DNA of 64,000 nucleotides from Mesorhizobium neociceri. Lineage in GTDB: Bacteria; Pseudomonadota; Alphaproteobacteria; Rhizobiales; Rhizobiaceae. Under the pieces are notes generated by a model. The model ran no database searches. It saw only the letters and a list, made by a program, of their open reading frames with translations, and was not told where the DNA came from. A program made the position numbers and the translations under genes. Within the stretch, counting starts at the first letter, position 1. The number at the start of each line of letters is the position of its first letter. Shown here piece after piece: positions 35,339 to 43,208 of the stretch. The stretch is taken from contig NZ_JACDTY010000004.1 in the NCBI RefSeq assembly GCF_013520985.1, positions 186,001 through 250,000 on the forward strand. The letters are read 5' to 3'.

Positions 35339-36556
35339 TCAAACGCTGCCGGACAGGCTCGCCGACAAAAGCAGCAATCCGAACAGGAAGACGAAGGCGG
35401 CGCCGCCGATTTCGACGAATGTGTGGATGCGATTGCCCATGCGGCCGTCGCCAGCGAAATAGACCGCCCAGTTCTTGGCGGTGACCGCGATCGTCGCCAG
35501 CGCCGAGACGGTGATGGCGGTGCCGATCGACATCGCCAACACCGACAGCAGCCCGCCGAGCCACAGGCCGTTGAGCAGCGCGAAGCTGAGCACGATCAGC
35601 GCGCCGGAGCAGGGGCGAATGCCGACGGCGGCCACCGCCGACCAGGCCGTGCGCCAGTCGAAGCGGTCGCCCGACAGCAGCGCCGGATCGGGCGCATGCG
35701 AATGGCCGCACGTGTCGCAGACCTCGCCCGCCGCGTGATCATGATGCGCGTGATCGTGATGAGCTTGGTCGTGATGGGTATGATCGTGTGTGGCGTGATC
35801 GTGGGCGCCGTGATCGTGATGATCGTGCGAATGGTCGTGCTCGTCATGCACATGCAAGGCATGCGCATGCGCCGCATGGCTGTGAGCGGTATGCGAATGG
35901 CCGGCGTGAGAGTGACCGCCATGCGAATGGCCCGCATGCGAATGGCCGCCATGGGAATGGCCGGCATGCGCCGCCGACAGGCTGTAGGCGGGCGCCTTGC
36001 CGAACCAGCGCTGGACCGTCGGCCCAAGCTTGCGCCACAACAGCCAGGCGCCGAACAGAGTGACGAAGACATAGCTCATGATTTCCATGAACCAGGCCGC
36101 GTCGGTCATCGAGATGGCGGTGCCGCGCAGGACGAAATAGGCAAGCAGCATCACCACGATCGCGGTCAGGCCCTGCAGCAGCGCCGAGACGAAGGACAAC
36201 AGGATGCCGCGCTTGAGCGCCACTTCATTGGCCACCATGTAGGAGGAGATCACCGCCTTGCCGTGGCCGGGGCCGGCGGCGTGGAAAATGCCGTAGGCGA
36301 AGGACAGGCCGATCAGCAGCCACATCTTGCTGCCGTCCTCGCGCATCGCCTTCATCGCGGTGGCCAGCGCGCGATAAAATTCCTGCTGGCGCAGATTGAT
36401 CCACATCAGGATGTGGGCGAACGGTCCGGTGGTAGGAGCCATGCCGTCATTGACGCCGATGCCGAGCGAACTCTGGGCGTGGGCCTGCCCGAGAAAGTGC
36501 GTCATCACCAGGGCAGCGGCCACGAGGCCGAATGCCAAACGCAGGGACGGTTTCAT
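35339..36556 (-). CDS. NicO/RcnA-family nickel/cobalt transporter with large His-rich loop
   Basis: This 405-residue inner-membrane protein of the NicO family has about six helices, with family motif HAAGPGHGKAVISSYMVANE near residue 95 and GIRPCSGALIVLSFALL near 310. Between them, residues about 195-280 are dominated by His, Asp, Ala and Gly in repeated HAGHSHGGHSHAGH-type units, a metal-sensing or buffering loop. Such proteins export Ni/Co or import Ni depending on subtype. DUF1007 is encoded 8 bp upstream in the same operon, the usual pairing. Confidence 0.9.
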   Translation of the reverse strand: MKPSLRLAFGLVAAALVMTHFLGQAHAQSSLGIGVNDGMAPTTGPFAHILMWINLRQQEFYRALATAMKAMREDGSKMWLLIGLSFAYGIFHAAGPGHGKAVISSYMVANEVALKRGILLSFVSALLQGLTAIVVMLLAYFVLRGTAISMTDAAWFMEIMSYVFVTLFGAWLLWRKLGPTVQRWFGKAPAYSLSAAHAGHSHGGHSHAGHSHGGHSHAGHSHTAHSHAAHAHALHVHDEHDHSHDHHDHGAHDHATHDHTHHDQAHHDHAHHDHAAGEVCDTCGHSHAPDPALLSGDRFDWRTAWSAVAAVGIRPCSGALIVLSFALLNGLWLGGLLSVLAMSIGTAITVSALATIAVTAKNWAVYFAGDGRMGNRIHTFVEIGGAAFVFLFGLLLLSASLSGSV

Positions 36557-36564
36557 CACCGGAT

Positions 36565-37251
36565 CTATCCTTCTGGCGGGCAGTTCAGTTCGAGCTTGGT
36601 GGCAAAGATCTTGCTCATGTCGGTGCCTGTCGGGTCGTTGAAGAAGGCTTCCGTCAGGGTCTTCTGGTTTTCCTTGATCGCCTCGTCCGGGTCGGGCCGG
36701 ATGACCTTGCTGGTGCAGTTCGAGGGCAGGCCTTCAACGGTGATGTTGGAATCCTCGGTGAAATCGATCGCCGTGTAGAAGGTCGGATCATAGACGCCGA
36801 AATCGATCTTGCCGGCGAGCTTGATCGGCTCCTTCGGTTCGGATTCGAACAGGATGATCAACTGGTCGTTGTCGAAATTGGCCATCAGGTGCGGCGGCGG
36901 CGTCATCGGCACGTCCTTGCCGTCGACGGTGACGAGCTGGAAATAGTTGAACTCGGCCAGCGAGGCATGGACGGTGTCGGCGACATCCTTCAGCTCCTTG
37001 TCGTCAAGCTTCAGGTCGGAGTTCTTGTCGAATTCCATCATCACCGTACTCGAAAACAAATCGTCGAAGCGCCAGAGATGGCGCAGCGCTTTCACACTTT
37101 GGTGATCCGGGGACAGGATCACGTCGAGGCGGGCCTCGGCGAAGACATGAGGATGCGCGCCAGCCGCTCCGACGGCGGCAAAAGTCGCCGCCAAGGCCGA
37201 AGCCAGCATGATTGCGTGCTGTTTCAGGTGCATTCTCGGTCGCTGTTCCAT
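36565..37251 (-). CDS. DUF1007 periplasmic protein, partner of the NicO transporter
   Basis: This 228-residue exported protein has a signal peptide ending in AGA and starts its mature part with HPHVFAEARLDVI, typical of DUF1007, which is nearly always next to NicO-type transporters. Residues about 74-85 (DKNSDLKLDDKE) look like an EF-hand loop. Cysteines occur near the C-terminus (LPSNCTSKV, LELNCPPEG). It may bind metal or assist the transporter in the periplasm. An alternative ATG at 37233 would remove six residues. Confidence 0.85.
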   Translation of the reverse strand: MEQRPRMHLKQHAIMLASALAATFAAVGAAGAHPHVFAEARLDVILSPDHQSVKALRHLWRFDDLFSSTVMMEFDKNSDLKLDDKELKDVADTVHASLAEFNYFQLVTVDGKDVPMTPPPHLMANFDNDQLIILFESEPKEPIKLAGKIDFGVYDPTFYTAIDFTEDSNITVEGLPSNCTSKVIRPDPDEAIKENQKTLTEAFFNDPTGTDMSKIFATKLELNCPPEG

Positions 37252-37401
37252 CGGCCTCTGAGAGATTTCGAGAGGTTACCAGAAAGCGGGCGAAATTGGG
37301 ACCGCTGCTGCGTGTCGCCCAAAAGTGCGAAGTGGCTTTGGGACAACGACACGCACCCAACAAAAACTCAAAGCGGAAAGCGCGTTGACGGCAAAAGCCG
37401 G

Positions 37402-38301
37402 TCAGGCGCCCTCGCGGTTCTTGAACCACTGCACCAGGAAATCGACAAAAACGCGGACCTTGGCCGGCAGATAGCGGCGATGCGGGTAGACGGCGAAAAT
37501 GCCGCTGCCCGACTGAATGCGGTCGTCGAGCAAAGAAACCAGCCGGCCCGATGCGAGGTCGGGGGCGGCGATGAAATCGGGCAGGATGGCGAAGCCCAGG
37601 CCCGACACGGCGGCGGCACGCGCGGCCATCGGACTGTTGACCTCGATCGGCCCCGACACGTTGACGCTGACCGACTCCTCGCCCTCGCCCTTGAAGCGCC
37701 AGTTGGCGAGTGAACGGCCATTGGTGTCGACGATGCAGGGCATGTTGGCGAGATCCTGCGGGCGCGTCGGCTTGCCGTGCCTGGCGATCAGCTCCGGCGA
37801 TGCGCACAGCCTGACCGAAAATGGCCCGAGCCGCCGGGCGATCAGCGAGGAGTTCTCCAGCCGCGAAATGCGCACGGCAAGATCGAAGCCTTCTTCGACC
37901 AGATCGACAAAACGGTCGTCGAGATGGATGTCGAGCACGATATCGGGATGCTGCTTGGCGAAGTCGATCAGTGACTGGCCGATCGGCGCGTCGGCGAAGG
38001 TGCGCGCCGCGGAGAGCTTGATCCGGCCACGCACGTCGCCCGAGGATTCGCGCACGGCGTCGGCCAGGCTGTCGACCTCGCGCACGATTTCCGAAGCGCG
38101 GCTGTAATAGGTATGGCCGGCCTCGGTCATCGAGAACTGCCGCGTGGTGCGGTTGAGGAGCAGCGCGCCGAGCTCGTCCTCGAGTTCGCGCACATATTTC
38201 GACAGCAGCGCCTTGGAGCGACCGATCTTGCGCGCGGCGGCCGAAAAGCCTTCGGCCTCGACGACGTCGATGAAGGCGCGCATGCGGGTCAGTGTGTCCA
38301 T
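37402..38301 (-). CDS. LysR-family transcriptional regulator
   Basis: This 299-residue regulator has the N-terminal winged HTH (MRAFIDVVEAEGFSAAARKIGRSKALLSKYVRELE region) and a periplasmic-binding-protein-like effector domain (from GRIKLSAARTFADAPIGQSL). It belongs to the large CrgA/AaeR-like branch. It begins 3 bp after the amidase stop, so the two are co-transcribed. The amidase substrate or product may be the effector. Confidence 0.92.
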   Translation of the reverse strand: MDTLTRMRAFIDVVEAEGFSAAARKIGRSKALLSKYVRELEDELGALLLNRTTRQFSMTEAGHTYYSRASEIVREVDSLADAVRESSGDVRGRIKLSAARTFADAPIGQSLIDFAKQHPDIVLDIHLDDRFVDLVEEGFDLAVRISRLENSSLIARRLGPFSVRLCASPELIARHGKPTRPQDLANMPCIVDTNGRSLANWRFKGEGEESVSVNVSGPIEVNSPMAARAAAVSGLGFAILPDFIAAPDLASGRLVSLLDDRIQSGSGIFAVYPHRRYLPAKVRVFVDFLVQWFKNREGA

Positions 38302-38304
38302 GGA

Positions 38305-39504
38305 TCAGGCCTTTCGTGCCGTATCGAGAAGCCGCCGGCCGAGCCGTATCAGGGCAATGTCGCTGCCGGGAGGGCCGAGAAGCGAGAGGCCGAAAGGGGC
38401 GCCGTCAACCGAGCCGAGCGGCAAGGTGATTTGCGGAAAGCCTGAAAGACCCGAAAGACACAGAAGATGCAAGGCCCTTTCGCGGTAGGCCTGGAGCTGT
38501 TCAGCCGTGCTGTTGACGAGAGGGGCGGGGCCTGGAACCGTGGGCAGGACCAGAAACCCGTCCTGGCCGAGCAGAGCGGCGAGCTCGGAGCGGAAGGCCA
38601 AGCGGCGCGCCGCTTCGGCCTGCGCCGTCTTTGCGTCGATCGTCCGGCCAAAGCCGAAGCGTTCCTCGACGCCCGGCCCGAGATCACGCTCGCCCGAGAT
38701 GATCCAGCCGCCGTGCTGGTTCCAGGCCTCGGCCGCCTGCAGACGGCGAAAGCACCAGTAGAGCTCGTCCGGGAAGGAAGCGAAGACGTATTCCACCGGC
38801 TTTGGTTCGCCGACGACGGTGGCCGCCAGCGCCCTCATCCTGGCATACTCGGCGGCCTCGGCGGGGCCGGCGACGAAGGCATCCAGCCAGCGGATCGAAA
38901 GCGGACGGTTAAGCGGGTGCTGGTGCGGGTCGCGGCCGAGCAGCAATTTGCCGATCGTCTCATAGGTCTCGATGTCGTCGGCGAACCAGCCGAACGTGTC
39001 GAAGCTCGGTGCCAGCTTCATCGTGCCTTCCAGCGAAATGCGGCCATGCGTGGTGCGCAGTCCGATCAACCCGCAAAAGCTCGCCGGCGTGCGGATCGAG
39101 CCGCCGGTGTCGGAGCCGGTGGCGATGTCGGCAAGCTTGCCGGCCACCGCTGCCGCCGACCCGGACGACGAGCCGCCGGTGACGCGGTCGGGCGCGGCCG
39201 GGTTCACCGGAAACGGAAAATGCGCGTTCTGGCCCATCAGCGAGAAAGCGAGCTCATCGGTCTGTGTCTTGCCGATGAAGCGTGCGCCGGCATCGAGAAT
39301 CTTCTGCACGGCGGGTGCGGTGCTGGAGGCGGCGTGGGCTTCGGCGAATTTCACCAGATTGCCGCAACCGGTGCGATAGCCGGCGACGTCGTAAATGTCC
39401 TTGACGGCCAGCCTGAGCCCCGCCAGCGGTCCCAGTTCCGCATTGGCAACCGGCATTCGACGCAGATCGAGAAAGGCGTTGAGCGGGCCGTGCGTGCCTG
39501 TCAT
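38305..39504 (-). CDS. Amidase signature family enzyme
   Basis: This 399-residue hydrolase has the Ser-cisSer-Lys triad: Lys in LRLAVKDIYDVAG (residue about 34), cis-Ser in VTGGSSSGSAAAVA and nucleophile Ser in TGSDTGGSIRTPASFCG. It is shorter than GatA and lacks gatC/gatB neighbours, so it should act on a small amide rather than on Glu-tRNA(Gln). The co-transcribed LysR gene follows. A strong promoter-like region faces the other way towards the decarboxylase. Confidence 0.88.
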   Translation of the reverse strand: MTGTHGPLNAFLDLRRMPVANAELGPLAGLRLAVKDIYDVAGYRTGCGNLVKFAEAHAASSTAPAVQKILDAGARFIGKTQTDELAFSLMGQNAHFPFPVNPAAPDRVTGGSSSGSAAAVAGKLADIATGSDTGGSIRTPASFCGLIGLRTTHGRISLEGTMKLAPSFDTFGWFADDIETYETIGKLLLGRDPHQHPLNRPLSIRWLDAFVAGPAEAAEYARMRALAATVVGEPKPVEYVFASFPDELYWCFRRLQAAEAWNQHGGWIISGERDLGPGVEERFGFGRTIDAKTAQAEAARRLAFRSELAALLGQDGFLVLPTVPGPAPLVNSTAEQLQAYRERALHLLCLSGLSGFPQITLPLGSVDGAPFGLSLLGPPGSDIALIRLGRRLLDTARKA

Positions 39505-39578
39505 CGTTCGATATCCGGATACGGTTGGCGCAGCATTGTTCGATGCCAGAAATTTTACAACCTGGGATACGATTTTTA

Positions 39579-39607
39579 TTGATTGTGAAATCTTTCGATC
39601 TTATATC
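39579..39607 (+). promoter_or_regulatory. Candidate promoter of the ornithine/lysine decarboxylase transcript
   Basis: TTGATT (39579-39584) and TATATC (39602-39607) are separated by 17 bp in an AT-rich patch of otherwise GC-rich DNA. Transcription from here would give a leader of about 430 nt before the decarboxylase ATG. Confidence 0.5.
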
Positions 39608-39614
39608 GCGCTTG

Positions 39615-40044
39615 CCCAAAGTCGCACGTGCCTGTGGGTGTCCGCCGATCCTCGAATGGTGAGGGAAATCGGTAAGGTAACTGGAGCTAACCCCTCCAGT
39701 CGGTCTAGCGGCCAACCGCCAGCCCGAGGACACCTTGAAGCAACGACGGTGCGGGCCTTTCTGGTGTTCTGCCGGTTGTCCAAAGACCGGGGTTACTGAA
39801 GAGGCACACCTTCATTGCCGGCAGTGCGGACGGGTCTCCCATCCAAGCCAAGGCAGACAAAGCGAACCGAGGCCGGGCAAGGCCAAGGTTCACCGCCGCG
39901 AGACGGCGTTTCATGGTTCCGGGGTCTCCACCGGCTGGTTCCATGAATTTCCGTCCCGCCTTTGTCCACCGCGAGTTCGCGAGGCTGACAGCCCGCGTCC
40001 CGCAGCCTTATTGCGCGCCGCAAGGCGTTTATGGAGAGACCCCG
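39615..40044 (+). promoter_or_regulatory. Long 5' leader of the decarboxylase gene, possible speF-type element
   Basis: No gene of normal quality fills these 430 bp. The leader contains CTGGAG/CTCCAG and CCGGT/ACCGG hairpins. CTGCCGG near 39768 can instead pair with CCGGCAG near 39821, so mutually exclusive folds are possible. A 16-codon frame (GTG 39749 to TGA 39799) covers the switch. The speF leader motif described upstream of alphaproteobacterial ornithine decarboxylase genes sits in exactly this position. I cannot confirm its consensus by eye. Confidence 0.45.
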
Positions 40045-41178
40045 ATGGCCACCCAGCGCATCCTTGACTTCCTCGCCACCCGACGTCCGTCCGGCCCCTG
40101 CCTCGTCGTCGACCTCGATGTCGTGCGCGACAATTTCCGCGCCTTCGAAAAGGCGTTGCCCGATTCCAAGATCTACTATGCGGTGAAAGCAAACCCGGCG
40201 CCGGAAATCCTGCGCCTGCTTGCTGCGATGGGCTCGTCCTTCGACACCGCTTCCGTTGCCGAAGTCGAGATGGCGATGGACGCCGGTGCGCCGGCGGACC
40301 GCATCTCTTTCGGCAACACCATCAAGAAGGAGCGTGACATTGCACGCGCCTACCAGCTCGGCATCCGGCTGTTCGCGGTCGATTGCGTCGAGGAAGTCGA
40401 CAAGATCGCCCGCGTCGCTCCCGGCGCCCGCGTGTTCTGCCGCGTCCTGACCGACGGCGAAGGTGCTGAATGGCCGCTGTCGCGCAAGTTCGGTTGCGTG
40501 CCTGACATGGCCGTCGACGTGCTGCGCCATGCCAAGACACTCGGCCTCGACGCCTATGGCGTGTCGTTCCATGTCGGCTCGCAGCAGACCGACCTGACGG
40601 CCTGGGACCGCGCGCTGGGCGACGCCAAGAAGGTGTTCGCCACGCTCGCCGACGAAGGCATCGTGTTGAAGATGGTCAATATGGGCGGCGGTTTCCCGAC
40701 GCGCTATTTGCGTGACGTGCCGGCGGCCCGGGCTTATGGCCAGGCGATCTTCTCGGCGCTGCGCAAGCATTTCGGCAATGCCATCCCGGAGACCATCATC
40801 GAGCCGGGCCGCGGCATGGTCGGAAATGCCGGCGTCATCAAGTCGGAAGTCGTGCTGATCTCGAAGAAAGCCGACAACGACAATGTGCGCTGGGTGTTCC
40901 TCGACATCGGCAAGTTCGGCGGTCTGGCCGAGACGATGGACGAGGCGATCCGCTACCCGCTCGTCACCCGCCACGACGGTTCGGAGACCGCCCCTTGCGT
41001 GCTCGCCGGCCCGACCTGCGATTCGGCCGACGTGATGTACGAGAAGACGCCGTATCCGCTGCCGCTGTCGTTGACCATCGGCGACGAGGTGCTGATCGAA
41101 GGCACCGGCGCCTACACGACCACCTACTCGGCGGTCGCCTTCAACGGCTTCGAGCCTCTCCGATCCTACGTGATCTGA
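40045..41178 (+). CDS. Ornithine/lysine decarboxylase, PLP fold type III
   Basis: This 377-residue enzyme decarboxylates ornithine to putrescine and probably lysine to cadaverine. The PLP lysine is in YYAVKANPAPEIL (residue about 51). GVSFHVGSQQTD and IIEPGRGMVGNAG bind the phosphate. The C-terminal GPTCDSADVMYE carries the active-site Cys and Asp contributed across the dimer. It is shorter than eukaryotic ornithine decarboxylase, as is usual for bacterial group IV enzymes. GGAGAG precedes the ATG. It feeds homospermidine synthase (15 kb) with putrescine. Confidence 0.92.
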   Translation: MATQRILDFLATRRPSGPCLVVDLDVVRDNFRAFEKALPDSKIYYAVKANPAPEILRLLAAMGSSFDTASVAEVEMAMDAGAPADRISFGNTIKKERDIARAYQLGIRLFAVDCVEEVDKIARVAPGARVFCRVLTDGEGAEWPLSRKFGCVPDMAVDVLRHAKTLGLDAYGVSFHVGSQQTDLTAWDRALGDAKKVFATLADEGIVLKMVNMGGGFPTRYLRDVPAARAYGQAIFSALRKHFGNAIPETIIEPGRGMVGNAGVIKSEVVLISKKADNDNVRWVFLDIGKFGGLAETMDEAIRYPLVTRHDGSETAPCVLAGPTCDSADVMYEKTPYPLPLSLTIGDEVLIEGTGAYTTTYSAVAFNGFEPLRSYVI

Positions 41179-41194
41179 CGGTTCTTTATTTGGC

Positions 41195-41238
41195 GCATTT
41201 TCGGACGGCGAACCGGTTTCCACTTCGCCTGAAAATGC
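41195..41238. repeat. Dispersed rhizobial palindrome, copy 3
   Basis: GCATTTTC (41195) pairs with GAAAATGC (41238) around GGCGAACCGGTTTCCACTTC. The core CCGGTTTCCACTT is shared with the copy at 9185. It lies just after the decarboxylase stop. Confidence 0.75.
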
Positions 41239-41329
41239 TCTGAGAACCGATCAGATCATCCCAAGTAGGCGTCAGTCGCCCACTTGGGTTCGCCTGTGGA
41301 ACAAGCTCCGCTCGTGAAGGATCGCGGAA

Positions 41330-42058
41330 ATGGATATTGCAAATTTCATCGTTGACGGTGCCATGGGATTCTCCCTCCTTGAGGGGGAGATGGCCGGCAG
41401 GCCAGAGGGGGTCGCTTCGGCTGCCTCGACTTCTTTTGCGATAAAGGGCGTTAGCGCTTCACGCGTGGCGACCCCCTCTGTCGCCTTCGGCGACATCTCC
41501 CGCTCAAGGGGGGAGAGTGCCCGCGCCATTGTCATCGTCGCCGAAACTGCGGCAGACATTGCATCGCGCGAAGCCTTGCTGGACGAGGCCATGGGCCCGA
41601 TGCGGCGCAAGAAATCGTCGGAAAAGCTGCGGCGCGGCCGCCGGCCTTCCGAAGGCCTCGCCTTTGTCGTGCGCGATGCGGCCGGCGCGGTTATGGGCAC
41701 CGTGCGGTTGTGGGATGTGCGCTTGGGCGAGGGCGGTCCGGCAGCGCTTCTGCTTGGCCCGCTCGCCGTCGACCCGGCGCTGAAGAACGCCGGCATCGGT
41801 TCGGCGCTGATGCGTCATGCGCTGGCCGAGGCCGCGCGTCTCGGTCATGCCGCGATCTTGCTGGTCGGCGATGCGCCTTACTACGGCCGCTTCGGCTTCT
41901 CGGCCGACAAGACCGGCGCGCTGGCGATGCCTGGCCCTTACGAGCGGCACCGCCTGCTGGCGCTGGAGCTGGTCGAGGGCGCACTCGACGGCGCGCATGG
42001 CACGCTGAAGGCGGCGGGTCGCAAGCTGAAGGCACTGCCGCTGACCTTCGCGGCGTAA
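41330..42058 (+). CDS. GNAT N-acetyltransferase carrying an in-frame palindromic element
   Basis: This 242-residue acetyltransferase starts MDIANFIVDG with AAGGA 9 bp upstream. The acetyltransferase domain begins only near residue 63 (IVIVAETAADIASREALLDEA). It contains the acetyl-CoA loop LAVDPALKNAGIGSALMRHAL and ILLVGDAPYYGRFGFSAD. Residues about 12-61 are encoded by a paired inverted repeat of the kind seen intergenically at 5464. It is read without a stop and adds about 50 low-conservation residues. Without that insert the length would be the usual 190. The protein may tolerate the insert as a loop after a short N-terminal strand. Confidence 0.8.
   Translation: MDIANFIVDGAMGFSLLEGEMAGRPEGVASAASTSFAIKGVSASRVATPSVAFGDISRSRGESARAIVIVAETAADIASREALLDEAMGPMRRKKSSEKLRRGRRPSEGLAFVVRDAAGAVMGTVRLWDVRLGEGGPAALLLGPLAVDPALKNAGIGSALMRHALAEAARLGHAAILLVGDAPYYGRFGFSADKTGALAMPGPYERHRLLALELVEGALDGAHGTLKAAGRKLKALPLTFAA
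41362..41516. repeat. Paired palindromic element inside a coding sequence
   Basis: The left arm (TGAGGGGGAGATGGCCGGCA, then GGCCAGAGGGGGTCGC) and right arm (GCGACCCCCTCTGTCGCC, then ACATCTCCCGCTCAAGGGGG) are inverted copies about 65 bp apart. They are the same family as 5464-5628, with diverged inner dyads (GCCGGCAGGC here, GTCGCCTTCGGCGAC on the right). The element keeps the acetyltransferase frame open throughout. Confidence 0.85.
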
Positions 42059-42105
42059 AGAGCCGGCTTTCGTCTATGTAGAAACCCTGGGGTCGACAAA
42101 AGCAC

Positions 42106-42136
42106 AACGCCGCCTGATGGGCGGCGTTTTGTTTTT
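42106..42136 (+). terminator. Bidirectional terminator between the acetyltransferase and SCP2 genes
   Basis: AACGCCGCC (42106-42114) pairs with GGCGGCGTT (42120-42128). TTGTTTTTG follows on the plus strand and an A-rich stretch precedes it. It serves the converging acetyltransferase and SCP2 genes. Confidence 0.88.
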
Positions 42137-42145
42137 GCGACGGGA

Positions 42146-42430
42146 TCAGCCGAGCAACTGGCTGAGCGCCATGGCGACCGTCATGTCGCCCTCGACCTTT
42201 ATCTTGCCGGACATGAACGCCATGGTCGGGTTGAGATCGCCGGCGATCAGCGAATCCAAATCGTCCAGCGACAGCTTGACGGTGCAGTCGGTCGGAGCGT
42301 CGGTGTTCGAGACGGTTGCGCCGTCGATGACGATGACGCCGTCGCTGCCGGTGTCGAACTTCACCGAATGTTCGAACCCGGCGCTCGCAACGCGCGACTT
42401 CATCTTCTCGGCAATCTCCTGAACGCCCAT
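42146..42430 (-). CDS. SCP2 sterol-carrier-like domain protein
   Basis: This 94-residue protein is a single SCP2 domain (VQEIAEKMKSRVASAGFEHS, then the family end PTMAFMSGKIKVEGDMTVAM). Such domains bind lipids or acyl chains in a hydrophobic tunnel, but the bacterial ligand is not known. AGGAG lies before the ATG at 42430; an earlier ATG would add a basic tail without support. Confidence 0.9.
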   Translation of the reverse strand: MGVQEIAEKMKSRVASAGFEHSVKFDTGSDGVIVIDGATVSNTDAPTDCTVKLSLDDLDSLIAGDLNPTMAFMSGKIKVEGDMTVAMALSQLLG

Positions 42431-42631
42431 GGCTGTTCTCCTCGTCTCGTTGCGTTTTGCCACGCGTCAGTGACCGGCCTCTGCCGAAAGTCGCTGTCTC
42501 GCGCGTGCCGCGATCCTGGTCGCTTGGCGCATATAGCTTCGAGTTGACGTAAACGTCAACGCAATGGCGATGCGTCATCTCGTTTCATTCGAAAGGAATG
42601 CGGCAGAGAAATATCCGCCCCGCGACGAAGG

Positions 42632-43180
42632 CTAGTGTTCCGCAGCCGCCTTGGCTGGCTCGGCCTGGGCCGATTCCGCAGGGGCGGATTCGGTCGGCGT
42701 GGCCGGGTCCTTGCGGCGGCGCATGGCGTTGTCGCGGATCTCATCCTTGGTCAGGAAGTTGACCTGATCGATCAGCACTTCATGCACCAGGTCGGCGCCG
42801 ACGCGGGCGTTGACGGTGTCGCGTATAGCCTTGCGGAAGGCGTCGAGATCGATGGTTTCCTTCTTGGTGAAGTCGATCTGCGGATTGGAATAGAGATAGG
42901 AATAGACCTGATCGGTCATCAACGCTTCGGCCGGGATCGACATCTTCTTTATTTCGGCGGGCTCGACCGTGTAGACGAGCTTGGTGAGGAAATAGCCGTC
43001 GATTTTGGCATTGCGGATCAACGGCACCGAGATGATGTCGGTCTTGACGTAGTCGAGACCGCCCAGCATCGGCTTCGGCGTCTCGCCGACGCCGCGCTCA
43101 CCCGCCGCCTGGAACGAATAGAACACGGCGCCGAGCGTGGCGGCGCAGATCCAGATCGCGGCGGCGATGAATTTGATCAC
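42632..43180 (-). CDS. FliL-like membrane protein of the flagellar cluster
   Basis: This 182-residue protein has one N-terminal transmembrane helix (FIAAAIWICAATLGAVFYSF) and a periplasmic domain. The pattern is FliL-like (DGYFLTKLVYTVEP, then DLDAFRKAIRDTVNARVGADLVHEVLIDQVNFL). The last 30 residues are Ala/Pro/Glu-rich. FliL-type proteins support the stator ring of the flagellar motor. It is the last gene of the three-gene flagellar run with the FlgN-like and FlgJ-like genes. The family call rests on pattern and context. Confidence 0.55.
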   Translation of the reverse strand: MIKFIAAAIWICAATLGAVFYSFQAAGERGVGETPKPMLGGLDYVKTDIISVPLIRNAKIDGYFLTKLVYTVEPAEIKKMSIPAEALMTDQVYSYLYSNPQIDFTKKETIDLDAFRKAIRDTVNARVGADLVHEVLIDQVNFLTKDEIRDNAMRRRKDPATPTESAPAESAQAEPAKAAAEH

Positions 43181-43208
43181 CGGTTGTTCCCGCTTGTTGC
43201 CGAGATCA

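Noticed and set aside
35700..35990. Dense short direct repeats (GTGATCGTGA and ATGCGAATGGCC-type words) that resemble a tandem array or CRISPR
   Set aside because: They encode the His/Asp-rich loop of the NicO transporter in frame; unit lengths vary and there are no unique spacers.
38305..39504. Amidase as GatA of the Glu-tRNA(Gln) amidotransferase
   Set aside because: The protein is too short, lacks GatA-specific blocks, and no gatB or gatC lies beside it.
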